From Halovenus aranensis (GTDB lineage: Archaea > Halobacteriota > Halobacteria > Halobacteriales > Haloarculaceae): DNA of 64,000 nucleotides. Of this stretch, positions 45,021-53,919 are shown piece after piece (position 1 is the stretch's first letter; each line of letters opens with the position of its first letter). The stretch is taken from the NCBI RefSeq assembly GCF_900100385.1, contig NZ_FNFC01000011.1, forward strand, positions 1 through 64,000, written 5' to 3'. The notes under the pieces were generated by a model. The model was not told where the DNA came from. It saw only the letters and a program-made list of their open reading frames with translations, and made no database searches. Both the position numbers and the translations under genes were made by a program.

Positions 45021-45053
45021 TTTCTGGTGTACCTAGCTAGTGGGTGAACCACA

Positions 45054-45635
45054 ATGGCAACCAGACCAGCAGAAAAACAGCTCGATGCGGAACTGCTCGG
45101 ACGGAACATCTCGTTCAACTACTCGGAGACCTGGGTAGGGTACTCCCTGCTCAGTCTACGAATCGTGATGGCGTGGGTGTTCCTGCAGGCAGGACTCGAA
45201 AAGTGGTCAGAGGGCGGCTGGGGTGACCCGTTCGCGTGGTCATCGCAGGGCTTTCTGGAAAACGCCGTGGCGGGTGCAAACCCGTTACACGGGCTGTTCA
45301 CGTGGTTCGCGAACTATCCGGGAATCGTCGACCCACTGGTGGTCACCGGCCAGATACTCATCGGGATAGCGTTGCTGTGTGGCGTCCTCGTCCGGTTCGC
45401 CGCGCTCATGGGCGGCCTCCAGATGCTGTTTTTCTGGACGGCAGCCTGGCAGGATGGTCTGCTGGCCGGCCTGCCCGTCGAACACGGCTACGTCGTCGAC
45501 AGCACGTTCGTCTACCTCCTCCTGTTGTTCGGTCTCGGCGCGTGGGGTGCCGGCCGGGTCGTCGGGCTCGACGCCAGGCTCGAGGAGACAGACATCGTCC
45601 AGAACAGTTCCTGGCTGTGGCTCCTGCTCGGGTGA
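45054..45635 (+). CDS. DoxX-family membrane protein
   Basis: The 193-residue protein has four membrane helices with the DoxX core (LRIVMAWVFLQAGLEKWSEGGWG, then TGQILIGIALLCGVLVRFAAL and LFFWTAAWQDG). DoxX proteins include a subunit of terminal oxidases and redox-linked membrane proteins, but most have no known activity. It has its own strong TATA box. A Bat-type HTH gene follows 58 bp downstream and may regulate it or be co-transcribed. Confidence 0.88.
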   Translation: MATRPAEKQLDAELLGRNISFNYSETWVGYSLLSLRIVMAWVFLQAGLEKWSEGGWGDPFAWSSQGFLENAVAGANPLHGLFTWFANYPGIVDPLVVTGQILIGIALLCGVLVRFAALMGGLQMLFFWTAAWQDGLLAGLPVEHGYVVDSTFVYLLLLFGLGAWGAGRVVGLDARLEETDIVQNSSWLWLLLG

Positions 45636-45693
45636 CTCCCCTCGCAGGTCGGGTCCGGCGGCCACAGACAACCAGCTACCGTCCTCCAGACCC

Positions 45694-46044
45694 ATGACAA
45701 CACCTTCCACAGACGAACGCGAACAGCCGTTCCAGGCTACCTTCGAGGTCGCCGACCACGACTCGTGGACGACGTTGCTCCGGACGGTACAGGACGCAGA
45801 TGTCGGAGCGAGAGCTGTCACTGTCGCGCCGGCCAGACAGCCAACAGTGAACATCGACCTCAGTGTCCTCACAGAAAAACAACGCACGACGGTCGAACTC
45901 GCCCTCGCAAAAGGGTACTACGAACAGCCCCGCGAGGTCGCGCTTGGGACACTCGCCGACCGGCTCGGTGTCTCGAAGTCGGCGGTCTCACAGCGGCTTC
46001 GTAACGCCGAGACGGCACTCGTCACCGCGGCGTTCGAGTCCTGA
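45694..46044 (+). CDS. Bat-type HTH-10 DNA-binding protein (short)
   Basis: The ATG at 45694 (MTTPSTDEREQPFQATFEV) gives 116 residues. The C-terminal half is the bacterio-opsin-activator HTH-10 domain: LTEKQRTTVELALAKGYYEQPREVALGTLADRLGVSKSAVSQRLRNAE. The N-terminal 50 residues form a short beta-rich region instead of the usual PAS/GAF sensor. It is a likely transcription regulator of a nearby gene, such as doxX. Its stop is one base from the convergent nurA stop. Confidence 0.9.
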   Translation: MTTPSTDEREQPFQATFEVADHDSWTTLLRTVQDADVGARAVTVAPARQPTVNIDLSVLTEKQRTTVELALAKGYYEQPREVALGTLADRLGVSKSAVSQRLRNAETALVTAAFES

Positions 46045-46045
46045 C

Positions 46046-47305
46046 TCACTCCGAGGCGGCCCACGCGACGCCCCAGCGTTTGTCGTTGTAGCTGCGTTGG
46101 CGGCTCGTCTCGAATGTCGTCTCGATGCGCTGGCGGAGCGTCCGCTTTCCCTCGCGATCGATACTGGCGAGGTCGTCGGCTTTGCCGACCGCCAGCGGCG
46201 GGCCGCGCTCGCGGGCAACGTCGGCGAGTATCTGTGTCGTCACCTGCTCGCGTCGGTCCTCGTCACGGGTCACACAGTAGGGAGCTTCGGCCCGGTAGAC
46301 GAGGTCTTCCCGCGGGTCGTAGACGACGAAAAACGTCACCTCGTAGGCCGACGGCTCGAGTGCTCGCTCGTGGTCGAGTGGGAGTGTCCCGTCGACGAGG
46401 ACGCCGTCGGTACCAGCGTGTGACCGGAACCAGTTGGTGAACGTGAGCGCGTCTGTCCGGGTCTCGCCGTTCTCGTCGGTCCGTTCGAGAACGCGCCGGA
46501 AGAAGGCGTCGTCGTCGACCCAGGGAGCGCCAAGGTTGCGCCGAAGCTGGCGGGTCAACGCCTTCGACGCGCTGTTTTTGACGAAACCGACGAGTGGAAT
46601 CTCTCGCTCGGCGAAGGTCTCGACGAGTTCGAGGTAGTTCTCGATGACTTCGGTGAACTCCGAGCGCTCGATGACGAGGCGTTTGAGTTCGGGGTCCCGT
46701 TCCACCCACTTCAACAGTCCCGTCGGATAGATGGGGCCGTCGAGAATCAGCAGGTCCTCGACCGATTCGGCCTGTGTGAGCGCGTGCTCGCTCTCGGCAC
46801 GGTACAGCGCCAGGGCGTGGACGACCGTCTGTTCGTACCGGTCGACCCGCGGGGCGTGTAACACCCGGCGCTGGGCGTACCCTTCGTCGTCGACCCGCCA
46901 GTCGGGGTCCTGTACGTCGACCGTGTCGTCGTTCGTATGGACGGTCATCACGATAGTCCGAGCGCGATGGAGTTCGATATCGGAGGGGACTGCGGCCATC
47001 GCGGCTTGTGAAACGTCAATGACGAGGCCGTTTTTGAACGTCGTCGGGTTGATAGTCCCGGCGTCGAGGCCGTGCTGGGTCGGAAACGGCGACTCCGTGA
47101 GCGCGACATCGTCGACAGCCACCTCGCGGCGTCGCGGTTCGTCCAGTGGCTCCAGAATCACGTTCCCTTCGGCGTCTCGGAGTGGATCGAGGAACTCTGC
47201 GAACGCCCGTTCGGCGAGGTCGGTGTGGTCGCTGTCGTCGACCTGCTGTGTGACCCGGCGGGCCAGTTGCGCGATGCCGTCCACGTGGACGGGGTCGAGT
47301 GTCAT
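46046..47305 (-). CDS. nurA: NurA-domain nuclease
   Basis: NurA is a 5'-3' nuclease that processes double-strand breaks with HerA, Mre11 and Rad50. The 419-residue protein has the NurA strand with the metal-binding Asp in NGLVIDVSQAAMAAVP (near 95). Further acidic-strand regions are LLILDGPIYPTGLLKW (near 188) and GFVKNSASKALTRQLRR (near 233). The fit to the domain is good, but herA and mre11/rad50 are not adjacent, unlike in many archaea. A TATA element CTTTTTATTTG lies about 47323-47333 on the minus strand. Confidence 0.85.
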   Translation of the reverse strand: MTLDPVHVDGIAQLARRVTQQVDDSDHTDLAERAFAEFLDPLRDAEGNVILEPLDEPRRREVAVDDVALTESPFPTQHGLDAGTINPTTFKNGLVIDVSQAAMAAVPSDIELHRARTIVMTVHTNDDTVDVQDPDWRVDDEGYAQRRVLHAPRVDRYEQTVVHALALYRAESEHALTQAESVEDLLILDGPIYPTGLLKWVERDPELKRLVIERSEFTEVIENYLELVETFAEREIPLVGFVKNSASKALTRQLRRNLGAPWVDDDAFFRRVLERTDENGETRTDALTFTNWFRSHAGTDGVLVDGTLPLDHERALEPSAYEVTFFVVYDPREDLVYRAEAPYCVTRDEDRREQVTTQILADVARERGPPLAVGKADDLASIDREGKRTLRQRIETTFETSRQRSYNDKRWGVAWAASE

Positions 47306-47354
47306 ACCCCCTCTTTCGAGGCGGCAAATAAAAAGGTGAGCGAGAGACGAGTCG

Positions 47355-48413
47355 CTACCAGGACCGGGCCGGCGTCGTCCGGTCCTCGTTTTCGATGCGC
47401 TCCTCCGCGTAGGCGTTGGCTGCGTCCAGGACGGTCGTCCCTTCGTCTTCGGCGCGTTCTATCATCGTCAGGAGACGGTCACCGATAGCTTCGGCGTCCT
47501 CGAAGGCCTGCTGTTCGGTTCCGTCGTGGTACTCGTGATAGACCGTGATGATGCCGCCAGCGTTGATGACGTAGTCGGGTGCATAGAGGATGTCCTCGTC
47601 GTCGAGCATCCCGGCGTGGCGCTGTTCGTCTTCGAGGATATTGTTCGCGGCACCGGCCACGATGTCACACGAGAGGTGGGGAATCGTCTCGTCGTTGATA
47701 GCGCCGCCGAAGGCACAGGGCGCGAACACGTCACAGTCGACGTCGTAGATGTCGTCCGGCGCGACCGAGTCGGCGTCGTGTTCGTCGGTGAACGCCTCGA
47801 CTTTCTCCTCGTCGATGTCGGTGACCGTCACGGAGGCCCCGCGTTCGGCCAGTCGCTCGGCGAGTCCGTGGCCGACCTTGCCGAGCCCCTGGACCGCCAC
47901 GTCGACATCCGAGACCGTATCCGTCCCGTAGACGTGCTCGACACAGGCCTTGAGGCCGTGGAGGACGCCGTGTGCGGTCACGGGCGAGGGGTCTCCCAGC
48001 CCGTCGCGCGTGCCCACGACGTAATCGGTGTGCTCGCTGATGATTTCCATGTCCTCGACGCCGGAGTTCACGTCGACCGAGGTGATGTATCGGCCGTCGA
48101 GGCAGTCGACAGCCCGGGCGTACGCCCGCATCAGGTCTTCGGTCTTGATATCGTCGGGGTCACCGATGATGACTGCTTTGCCACCGCCCAGATTGAGGTC
48201 GGCCGCCGCCGACTTGTATGTCATCGCTCGCGAGAGTCGGAGTACGTCTGTCAGTGCATCCGCTTCTGTGTCGTAATCCAGGATGCGCGTCCCGCCAAGG
48301 CTCGGGCCGAGTGTGGTGTCGTGAATCGAGATAATGGCCTCTAAGCCGGTTTCGTCGTCGCTGAAAAACGTTACCTGTTCGTGGTCCCTGTAGTCGCCTG
48401 CGTCAAATACCAT
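47355..48413 (-). CDS. Glu/Leu/Phe/Val-type amino-acid dehydrogenase
   Basis: The 352-residue protein has the catalytic Lys region (MTYKSAAADLNLGGGKAVIIG), DVNSGVEDMEII, and a Rossmann motif VAVQGLGKVGHGLAERLAERGASVTVTDIDEEKV. It belongs to the leucine/phenylalanine dehydrogenase branch, which deaminates amino acids reversibly. The ATG at 48413 is chosen over the in-frame ATG at 48446 because the minus-strand TATA element (about 48461-48471) lies about 25 nt before 48440. Substrate specificity cannot be told. Confidence 0.85.
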   Translation of the reverse strand: MVFDAGDYRDHEQVTFFSDDETGLEAIISIHDTTLGPSLGGTRILDYDTEADALTDVLRLSRAMTYKSAAADLNLGGGKAVIIGDPDDIKTEDLMRAYARAVDCLDGRYITSVDVNSGVEDMEIISEHTDYVVGTRDGLGDPSPVTAHGVLHGLKACVEHVYGTDTVSDVDVAVQGLGKVGHGLAERLAERGASVTVTDIDEEKVEAFTDEHDADSVAPDDIYDVDCDVFAPCAFGGAINDETIPHLSCDIVAGAANNILEDEQRHAGMLDDEDILYAPDYVINAGGIITVYHEYHDGTEQQAFEDAEAIGDRLLTMIERAEDEGTTVLDAANAYAEERIENEDRTTPARSW

Positions 48414-48518
48414 ATCGGCCGTATTCTCTGCTGTAGTAAATACCATGCCATTGGCTGCTGGTTAAAAACCATATCTGACACGGATAGTTGTCTCAGGCCG
48501 TCTCGTGGCCGCACAGGT

Positions 48519-49388
48519 TCATGAGGAGAGGCGGTCAGTGTACCGACCGGCAGCGGCAAAGAGTGCTCTGCCTTTCTGTGTTATCAGGCTCTGCTCGTCG
48601 GACTCTGGGGCGAGGTATGCCCCAGTCCAGACGCTCCCGATGCCGAGGAGTGTCCCCGCGAACACGTCGACACCCCAGTGAAGTCCGAGATACATCGTCG
48701 AGAAGGCAATAGTCACGGCCATGGTCGCGGCCACGTAGAACCAGCGGGGGTAGCTATCGCGGGTGTACCACGCGAGTAGCGCGACCGTAACCGCAAGCGA
48801 CGTGTGAAGCGACGGGAAGACGTTCGCGTTCGTATTGATGTGTGTCGTCAACTGTTCTATCTCCGGCCAGACCTCGTACATGAGCCCTCGGACCTGTCCC
48901 GGCATGTAGTTTCGCGGCCCGTAGGCGACAAAGAGCGTGTAGCTACAGAGGCCGGTAGTGTAGTTGATAACGTACGCGAGCACCGCAACGCGCAACGGGC
49001 GAAGTGTATCCAGAAACGCGTACGCGACGAGCGGGAACAACAGCAGGAACACGTACCCGAAGACGTACACGAGCGAGAGAATCCAGGTTAGCTCCGTCGT
49101 CGCGAGCGTCTGTATCGTCGGAACGAGCGTGCCCTCGATACTGTAGAGCGTGTGTGTGATGTTGTAGCCGACGGTCCAAGAGAGTTCACCGCCGATAGGT
49201 CGCCAATACATGCCGAATCCGAACACGAAGCCGAGAACCATCAGATGTGGCAGGCTATCCCGAACGCGGCTGCGGTACTCCTCGCGGACGCGCTGGACGC
49301 GCTCTCGCCCCACGACAGTGTAGATGCCGATACCGAGACAGACAGTGACGACCGCCGCAAGTTGGAGGTAGTGAACGAGGAGGCTCAT
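48519..49388 (-). CDS. PAP2-family membrane phosphatase/transferase
   Basis: The 289-residue protein has six membrane helices and the two C-terminal motifs of PAP2/inositol-phosphotransferase enzymes: NVFPSLHTSLAV near residue 190 and MYLGLHWGVDVFAG near 235. The first motif is degenerate (AYGPRNYMPG). Relatives act as lipid phosphatases or as transferases that move phosphorylated head groups, and are seen in archaeal lipid metabolism. Its ATG overlaps the stop of a substrate-binding lipoprotein gene (ATGA), so it is the second gene of that operon. Confidence 0.85.
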   Translation of the reverse strand: MSLLVHYLQLAAVVTVCLGIGIYTVVGRERVQRVREEYRSRVRDSLPHLMVLGFVFGFGMYWRPIGGELSWTVGYNITHTLYSIEGTLVPTIQTLATTELTWILSLVYVFGYVFLLLFPLVAYAFLDTLRPLRVAVLAYVINYTTGLCSYTLFVAYGPRNYMPGQVRGLMYEVWPEIEQLTTHINTNANVFPSLHTSLAVTVALLAWYTRDSYPRWFYVAATMAVTIAFSTMYLGLHWGVDVFAGTLLGIGSVWTGAYLAPESDEQSLITQKGRALFAAAGRYTDRLSS

Positions 49389-51163
49389 TGTTCGAGTAAC
49401 TCGCCGCTGTCAGAGAACTCGAAGCCGGCGTCTCGCAGGTACGTCTGGATGGCCGCCGTATCGAGGTCGCCGTCGGTCCCAAAGAAGGGGACCTCAGGGT
49501 CGCCGTCGTCCCACTGCAGGTCCGAGGGGACCCAGCCGGTCCCCGCCAGTGGACTCACCGCCGGACGAGCGAACCCGCCGAGTATCTCGCTTCGAACGGC
49601 CTCTTTGTCGATGAGTCGCGCAACGAGCCGCCTGAAGTGTGGGTTTCCAAGCGGCGAGCGGGCCGTGTTACAGCCGACCATATACAGCGCCGAGGACTGT
49701 TCGACGTTGAGGTCGACCGCAGGCTCGCGCCCTGCACGGGGGACGACCGATGGGTTCAGATTCGACAACGTGGCGTCGACCTCGCGGTCGGTCAAGAGTC
49801 CGAGCGCAGCGTCGTCTGAGCGGACAATCCGTATCCGCACCCGTTCGAAGTCGAAGGCGCCGAAGGCATCGGGAAACGCCTCTGGGGTCTGGTGTACGGG
49901 ATGGCTGTCGTTTCGTGTCAAAACGAGTTCCTCGTCCTCGGCGAGAGAATCGAACTGGAGCGGCCCACTCCCGACCGGGTCGAGGTTCTCTCGAACCAGC
50001 GCGTCGGTGACCGACTCAGAGATGTCGACGCCCGCGATATCGACTGCTTTCGACGCCGACTCCCACTCCTGTCTCGGGAGTATCGGCAGTGTGAGGGCTC
50101 GAACGGCCGTCTGAGGGTTCGCATCGGAGAACCGCAACTCGACGGTCCGGTCGTCTATCGCGGTCACGTCCTCGATGAGAGACGTTCGACCGCGGAACCG
50201 GGGAGCGGGGACCGGGACCTCGAACTCGCTGAGGCTCGTATCCGAGAGGAACTCGACGGCGAACACAACATCCTCGGCCGTGAGCGGCGTCCCGTCGTGG
50301 AACTCGACGCCGGGTCGCAGGGACGCAGTGATAACGGTGTCGCCGTTGGCCGTCGAGACATCCCAGTTTGCGGCCGCCCACGGCCGCACCGTCTGTCTGT
50401 CGTACCGTCCCAGCGAGTCATAGAGGAGGTCGATTATCTGGTGTCCGCTCGGGTACTCGATAGCGATGGGATTCAGGTTCTGTGTGAGGCGGCCGTCCGT
50501 CGAAACCAGTCCGAGCGTGTCCCCCGACGCGTCGGTCCGTTCGAGAGTCGCGAGTGTCCGCGCCAGGTCGGTAGTCATCGTTTCCCACCCGGTGAATCGC
50601 TCGCCGCGTGAGACCTGAATCGCATCGGGGACGGCGACCGGAACGAACGGCTGGTTTTTGACGATCTCACGCTGGAGTTCAGTGACGGTCTCCCGTCGCT
50701 GTGGGCCAGTCTGTGAGCGCTGGGCTTCGAGCAGTTCGTCGATGGTGATGTCGGTCATCTCGAAGGGATTTTGCCACCCGGGCTCGCGGACGAACTCGGA
50801 GTGCAACAGCGGTCGGAGGGCGTCTGGACTCTCGATGTTCGGGTGTGCACAGACGAACAGATCGTACTCCTGGTCGATGAGAACCGTCCGCCGAAGTTCG
50901 TCTTCGGGATAGAGCGTCAGGTCGACCTCGACACCGACGGTTTCGAGGTTCTCCGCGAGTCGCCGGCCAATCTGTGTCGCGACGGGGTCGGCGTCGCCTG
51001 GCAGCGTGACGACTTCGAGCGCGAGTTGGCCCGGGAGTTTCTGGCTGCGCGCCGTCCGAAATCGTCCGAGACAGCCCGCAGCCCCGACGGCCCCGGCAGC
51101 GAAAGACGTAAGTACTGCCCGGCGTCGGACAGTCTCGTTTGCCCCGTTCTGGCCCCCACTCAT
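49385..51163 (-). CDS. Family 5 substrate-binding lipoprotein with apparently permuted domain order
   Basis: The 592-residue protein has a Tat signal (RRRAVLTSFAAGAVGAAGC) with a lipobox Cys31, so it should be folded before export and anchored outside. The rest matches extracellular solute-binding proteins of family 5, but the order is changed. Residues about 44-210 resemble the usual C-terminal part (RRLAENLETVGVEVDL, YDLFVCA, FVPVAVP). Residues about 220-592 start with the usual N-terminal part (YPSGHQIIDLLYDSLGRYD, LRPGVEFHDGTPLTAEDV) and end with LRDAGFEF. No permease or ATPase gene is adjacent. Ligand unknown. Confidence 0.85.
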   Translation of the reverse strand: MSGGQNGANETVRRRAVLTSFAAGAVGAAGCLGRFRTARSQKLPGQLALEVVTLPGDADPVATQIGRRLAENLETVGVEVDLTLYPEDELRRTVLIDQEYDLFVCAHPNIESPDALRPLLHSEFVREPGWQNPFEMTDITIDELLEAQRSQTGPQRRETVTELQREIVKNQPFVPVAVPDAIQVSRGERFTGWETMTTDLARTLATLERTDASGDTLGLVSTDGRLTQNLNPIAIEYPSGHQIIDLLYDSLGRYDRQTVRPWAAANWDVSTANGDTVITASLRPGVEFHDGTPLTAEDVVFAVEFLSDTSLSEFEVPVPAPRFRGRTSLIEDVTAIDDRTVELRFSDANPQTAVRALTLPILPRQEWESASKAVDIAGVDISESVTDALVRENLDPVGSGPLQFDSLAEDEELVLTRNDSHPVHQTPEAFPDAFGAFDFERVRIRIVRSDDAALGLLTDREVDATLSNLNPSVVPRAGREPAVDLNVEQSSALYMVGCNTARSPLGNPHFRRLVARLIDKEAVRSEILGGFARPAVSPLAGTGWVPSDLQWDDGDPEVPFFGTDGDLDTAAIQTYLRDAGFEFSDSGELLEQ

Positions 51164-51230
51164 TGTGTCTCTGATTGGTTAACTAAGCCGCCGAATGCTA
51201 CATAACGTTGATGATTAGTTTCTGAGCAAG

Positions 51231-51250
51231 AACCGTTCCCTGGTACGGTT
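51231..51250 (-). terminator. Hairpin after the DUF5784-like gene
   Basis: AACCGT and ACGGTT form a perfect 6-bp stem with an 8-nt loop, 35 bases after the stop of the minus-strand gene at 51285. There is no T-run, so a terminator role is only possible. Confidence 0.3.
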
Positions 51251-51284
51251 GATGCCCACAGACACGGGTCTAGGTGTCCGGTTT

Positions 51285-52271
51285 CTAGTCGAGGTGTCTC
51301 GCCACGCCGAGGCCGGGGTCACCGACGACGTATCCAGCCGGCGGCTTGTCGGGGCGCATCCGGTACACCACGGCAGGAGTGTAGCCGACGCCAGGCTGTG
51401 CATCACGGACTGTGAACCACTCGTCGTCACGGAACGAGGTGCAGTCGACGAACAACACCGTCCCCGGATGCGCGTCGAGCTGTGTCCCAGTCTTGCCGTC
51501 GACGGTCTCACGGAGCGCGCTCGCCGGCGTCCCGGCGCGTCGTCGTGCCGGTGGCTCCGGCCGCGTCACCTCGATGAGGGTGCCGGAGTCGGCCCGAAAA
51601 TCGAGGGCGTACCCCGAATCGAGCGGGACCTCTGGGGTAAACCCGTGGCCGGTATCGTCGAGCAGCTTTGCGGCGTGGAGTTCCGCCATCGCCGCCCGCA
51701 TCCTGACGAGGTCGAGTTGCTCGCTGGTGCCGAGTTTCGTCGCCATCGTGTACCGGTAGTCGTCGAGTATGCCCGTCGAGAGCAGGTCTTCGTAGAAGGC
51801 CAGCCCGGCCTCGCGGTCGGCATCCGGGAAGCCAGCCGCGTGGTCGCGGAAGAACGTGCGGGTCGTCTCGCGACCGTCTTTCGAGAAAAACACCGGCAGA
51901 AAGAACCAGGTCACGTGGTCGTAGGCGGCGAGCCAAGGGTCGCTATCTGCAAGGTCCTCCAGCAGCTCGCGCTGGGCCCAGCGCGCGAGCGGGTAGGTAA
52001 CTTCGTCGAACGTGTACTTCTCTGTTCGCCACAGCGCCTGCGGCGTCTCCGTGTTCCCGAGCCAGTAGGCATCGGAGTCGGTCCAGGCAAACAGCGCCAA
52101 ATCGCCGTTGTCCATCTCGAAGCGACAGGCGTCGTACTCTGGGGGCGGCTCGACCAGCGGCTCGCGCTTGGTCGCACCGAATTTCTCGTCGAGCGGTGAG
52201 TAAAGCGCTGTGTCGACTCGGCTGTGACTCCAAGACGACTGCGAGTGACGAAAGCGGATGGGCCCGGCCAC
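51285..52271 (-). CDS. DUF5784-like haloarchaeal protein
   Basis: From GTG 52271 (VAGPIRFRHSQSSWSHSRV) the protein is 328 residues, and a TATA-like CCACAATACC about 27 nt upstream supports this start over the in-frame ATG at 52313 and 52325. The sequence is aromatic- and Asp-rich in the middle (LADSDPWLAAYDHVTWFFLPVFF). Its end, DFRADSGTLIEVTRPEPPARR and TVLFVDCTSF, vaguely suggests a nuclease-like fold. I recognise the family as a haloarchaea-specific DUF (DUF5784 by memory). Function unknown. Confidence 0.62.
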   Translation of the reverse strand: MAGPIRFRHSQSSWSHSRVDTALYSPLDEKFGATKREPLVEPPPEYDACRFEMDNGDLALFAWTDSDAYWLGNTETPQALWRTEKYTFDEVTYPLARWAQRELLEDLADSDPWLAAYDHVTWFFLPVFFSKDGRETTRTFFRDHAAGFPDADREAGLAFYEDLLSTGILDDYRYTMATKLGTSEQLDLVRMRAAMAELHAAKLLDDTGHGFTPEVPLDSGYALDFRADSGTLIEVTRPEPPARRRAGTPASALRETVDGKTGTQLDAHPGTVLFVDCTSFRDDEWFTVRDAQPGVGYTPAVVYRMRPDKPPAGYVVGDPGLGVARHLD

Positions 52272-52447
52272 GGTCAGAGTTCGGCGGCCAGGGTATTGTG
52301 GCTTGTGTCCCATGGAGACAGGCAAAAAGCCCTTTCGTCCCGGTCAATACCCACCGCGACGACCGGAGACTTATTGGTTGCCATGGTCGTACCGAACGTG
52401 CATGCGGACGAGAGCGCACTCGAACGACTACGGGGGCTGGCACACCG

Positions 52448-52978
52448 ATGACTGAGTCCGTCGACAAACAGATATACACCGTCCGTCTGGAACTGCGAGA
52501 CAGACCCGGGGAGTTGCGCCGGGCGCTCGAGCCGATAGCGACCCACGGCGGTAACCTCCGGTCGGTGTTTCACGAGCGAGGAAACCGGACACCGCGTGGC
52601 GACATCCCCGTCGAGGTCGACGTAGCAGCCAGCTCGGAACAGCTCGATGCAATCGTGTCGGCCCTGCGTGCGGACGATATCACCGTCATCAAAGCCGGCA
52701 CACAGCGCTACACAGAAGAGCTGACAGCGATTCTGTTCGGGCAGGGCCTGGACACCGACCTCTCGGAGACGCTGTCGAGCATCGAGGCGTCGACGGCGGC
52801 GACCGTCCGGGACGTGACACTGGCCGCGACAGAGGGGGCCGGCGGCACGGCGAGTGCCCGGATCCACCTCGCGACAGAGCCGGACACGACCACGGAGACG
52901 CTCGCGACGCTACGAGAGATTGCGTCCCAACGAGGGCTTGCTGTCGTCGAACCGCTGGCCGCGGGTGAGGGTTCATGA
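52448..52978 (+). CDS. ACT-domain regulatory protein linked to homoserine dehydrogenase
   Basis: The ATG at 52448 (MTESVDKQIYTVRLELRDRPG) gives 176 residues. An ACT domain with the consensus RLELRDRPGELRRALEPIATHGGNL is followed by a second alpha/beta part. ACT domains bind amino acids and regulate biosynthetic enzymes. Its stop overlaps the homoserine dehydrogenase start, which lacks the usual C-terminal ACT domain, so this is probably the separate regulatory subunit. The long upstream frame is rejected because the ACT start is canonical here. Confidence 0.88.
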   Translation: MTESVDKQIYTVRLELRDRPGELRRALEPIATHGGNLRSVFHERGNRTPRGDIPVEVDVAASSEQLDAIVSALRADDITVIKAGTQRYTEELTAILFGQGLDTDLSETLSSIEASTAATVRDVTLAATEGAGGTASARIHLATEPDTTTETLATLREIASQRGLAVVEPLAAGEGS

Positions 52979-53919
52979 GAATTGCAGTCGTCGGCGCAGG
53001 TGCGGTGGGACAGGCCGTCGTCGAGCTAGCCGAGCCCTACGGCCACACCGTGACTGCAGTGGCAGATTCGAGCGCAGGCGTCGTCGACGCCGACGGGCTC
53101 GACGCCGAGGCGGTGCTCGACCGCAAGCGCACAGAAGGAACAGTCGGACCACAGACGCTCGATGCAGTTCTCGACAGCGAGTACGACGCTCTCGTCGAGG
53201 CGACGCCGACGACGGTCGGAGACGCACAGCCGGCCTTCGAGCACGTCCGGACAGCGCTCGGGCGCGACCGGGACGTCGTTCTCGCGAACAAGGGGCCGGT
53301 CGCGCAGCGATACGATGACGTGCGTGGGATGGAACGCGACAGCGACGGGGCAGTCCGGTTTGAGGCTACCGTCGGCGGCGCAATCCCGGTGTTCTCGACG
53401 ATAGAAGACATCGGAGCAGAGAACGTCACCGCCGTCCGTGGCGTGTTGAACGGGACTGCGAACTTCATCCTCTCGCGGATGACAGCCGAAGGCGTCGCCT
53501 ACGAGCACGCCTTGGCCGAGGCACAGGATATCGGCGTCGCCGAGGCAGACCCGACCTTCGACGTAGATGGAACCGACGCCGCACTGAAGTGTGCTATCCT
53601 CGCAAACGTCCTTACAGACACGACCTATACGCTTGACGCTGTCGAGATGATGGGGATACGAGACATTCCTGCGAGTGCACTGGAGCTAGCACAGCAGGGC
53701 GGGTCGACGATTCGTCTCATCGGTGAGGTAGACGAGAGTGGTGTCCGCGTCCGCCCACGGCTCGTCGACGAACACGGGACGCTCGCGGTGAGTGGCACAC
53801 AAAACATCGTCCAGGTCGAGACGACCCACGCCGGCCGAGTTAACATCTCCGGCCGAGGGGCAGGCGGCCACGAGACTGCGACCGCGATCATGAGCGACCT
53901 CCGGCAACTCGAATACTGA
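52975..53919 (+). CDS. hom: Homoserine dehydrogenase (catalytic, without ACT domain)
   Basis: The enzyme reduces aspartate semialdehyde to homoserine, on the way to threonine and methionine. The 314-residue chain has the Rossmann start MRIAVVGAGAVGQAVVEL, then VLANKGPVAQ. The catalytic half has FEATVGGAIPVFSTIEDI, RGVLNGTANFILSRM, DIGVAEADPTFDVDGTDAALK and LANV. The normal C-terminal ACT domain is missing. The ATG overlaps the ACT-protein stop (ATGA), so the two form a split regulated enzyme. Confidence 0.95.
   Translation: MRIAVVGAGAVGQAVVELAEPYGHTVTAVADSSAGVVDADGLDAEAVLDRKRTEGTVGPQTLDAVLDSEYDALVEATPTTVGDAQPAFEHVRTALGRDRDVVLANKGPVAQRYDDVRGMERDSDGAVRFEATVGGAIPVFSTIEDIGAENVTAVRGVLNGTANFILSRMTAEGVAYEHALAEAQDIGVAEADPTFDVDGTDAALKCAILANVLTDTTYTLDAVEMMGIRDIPASALELAQQGGSTIRLIGEVDESGVRVRPRLVDEHGTLAVSGTQNIVQVETTHAGRVNISGRGAGGHETATAIMSDLRQLEY

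Noticed and set aside
46046-47305. A HerA-NurA type repair operon
   Set aside because: Only nurA is present. The neighbours are a Bat-type HTH gene and an amino-acid dehydrogenase, with no herA, mre11 or rad50.
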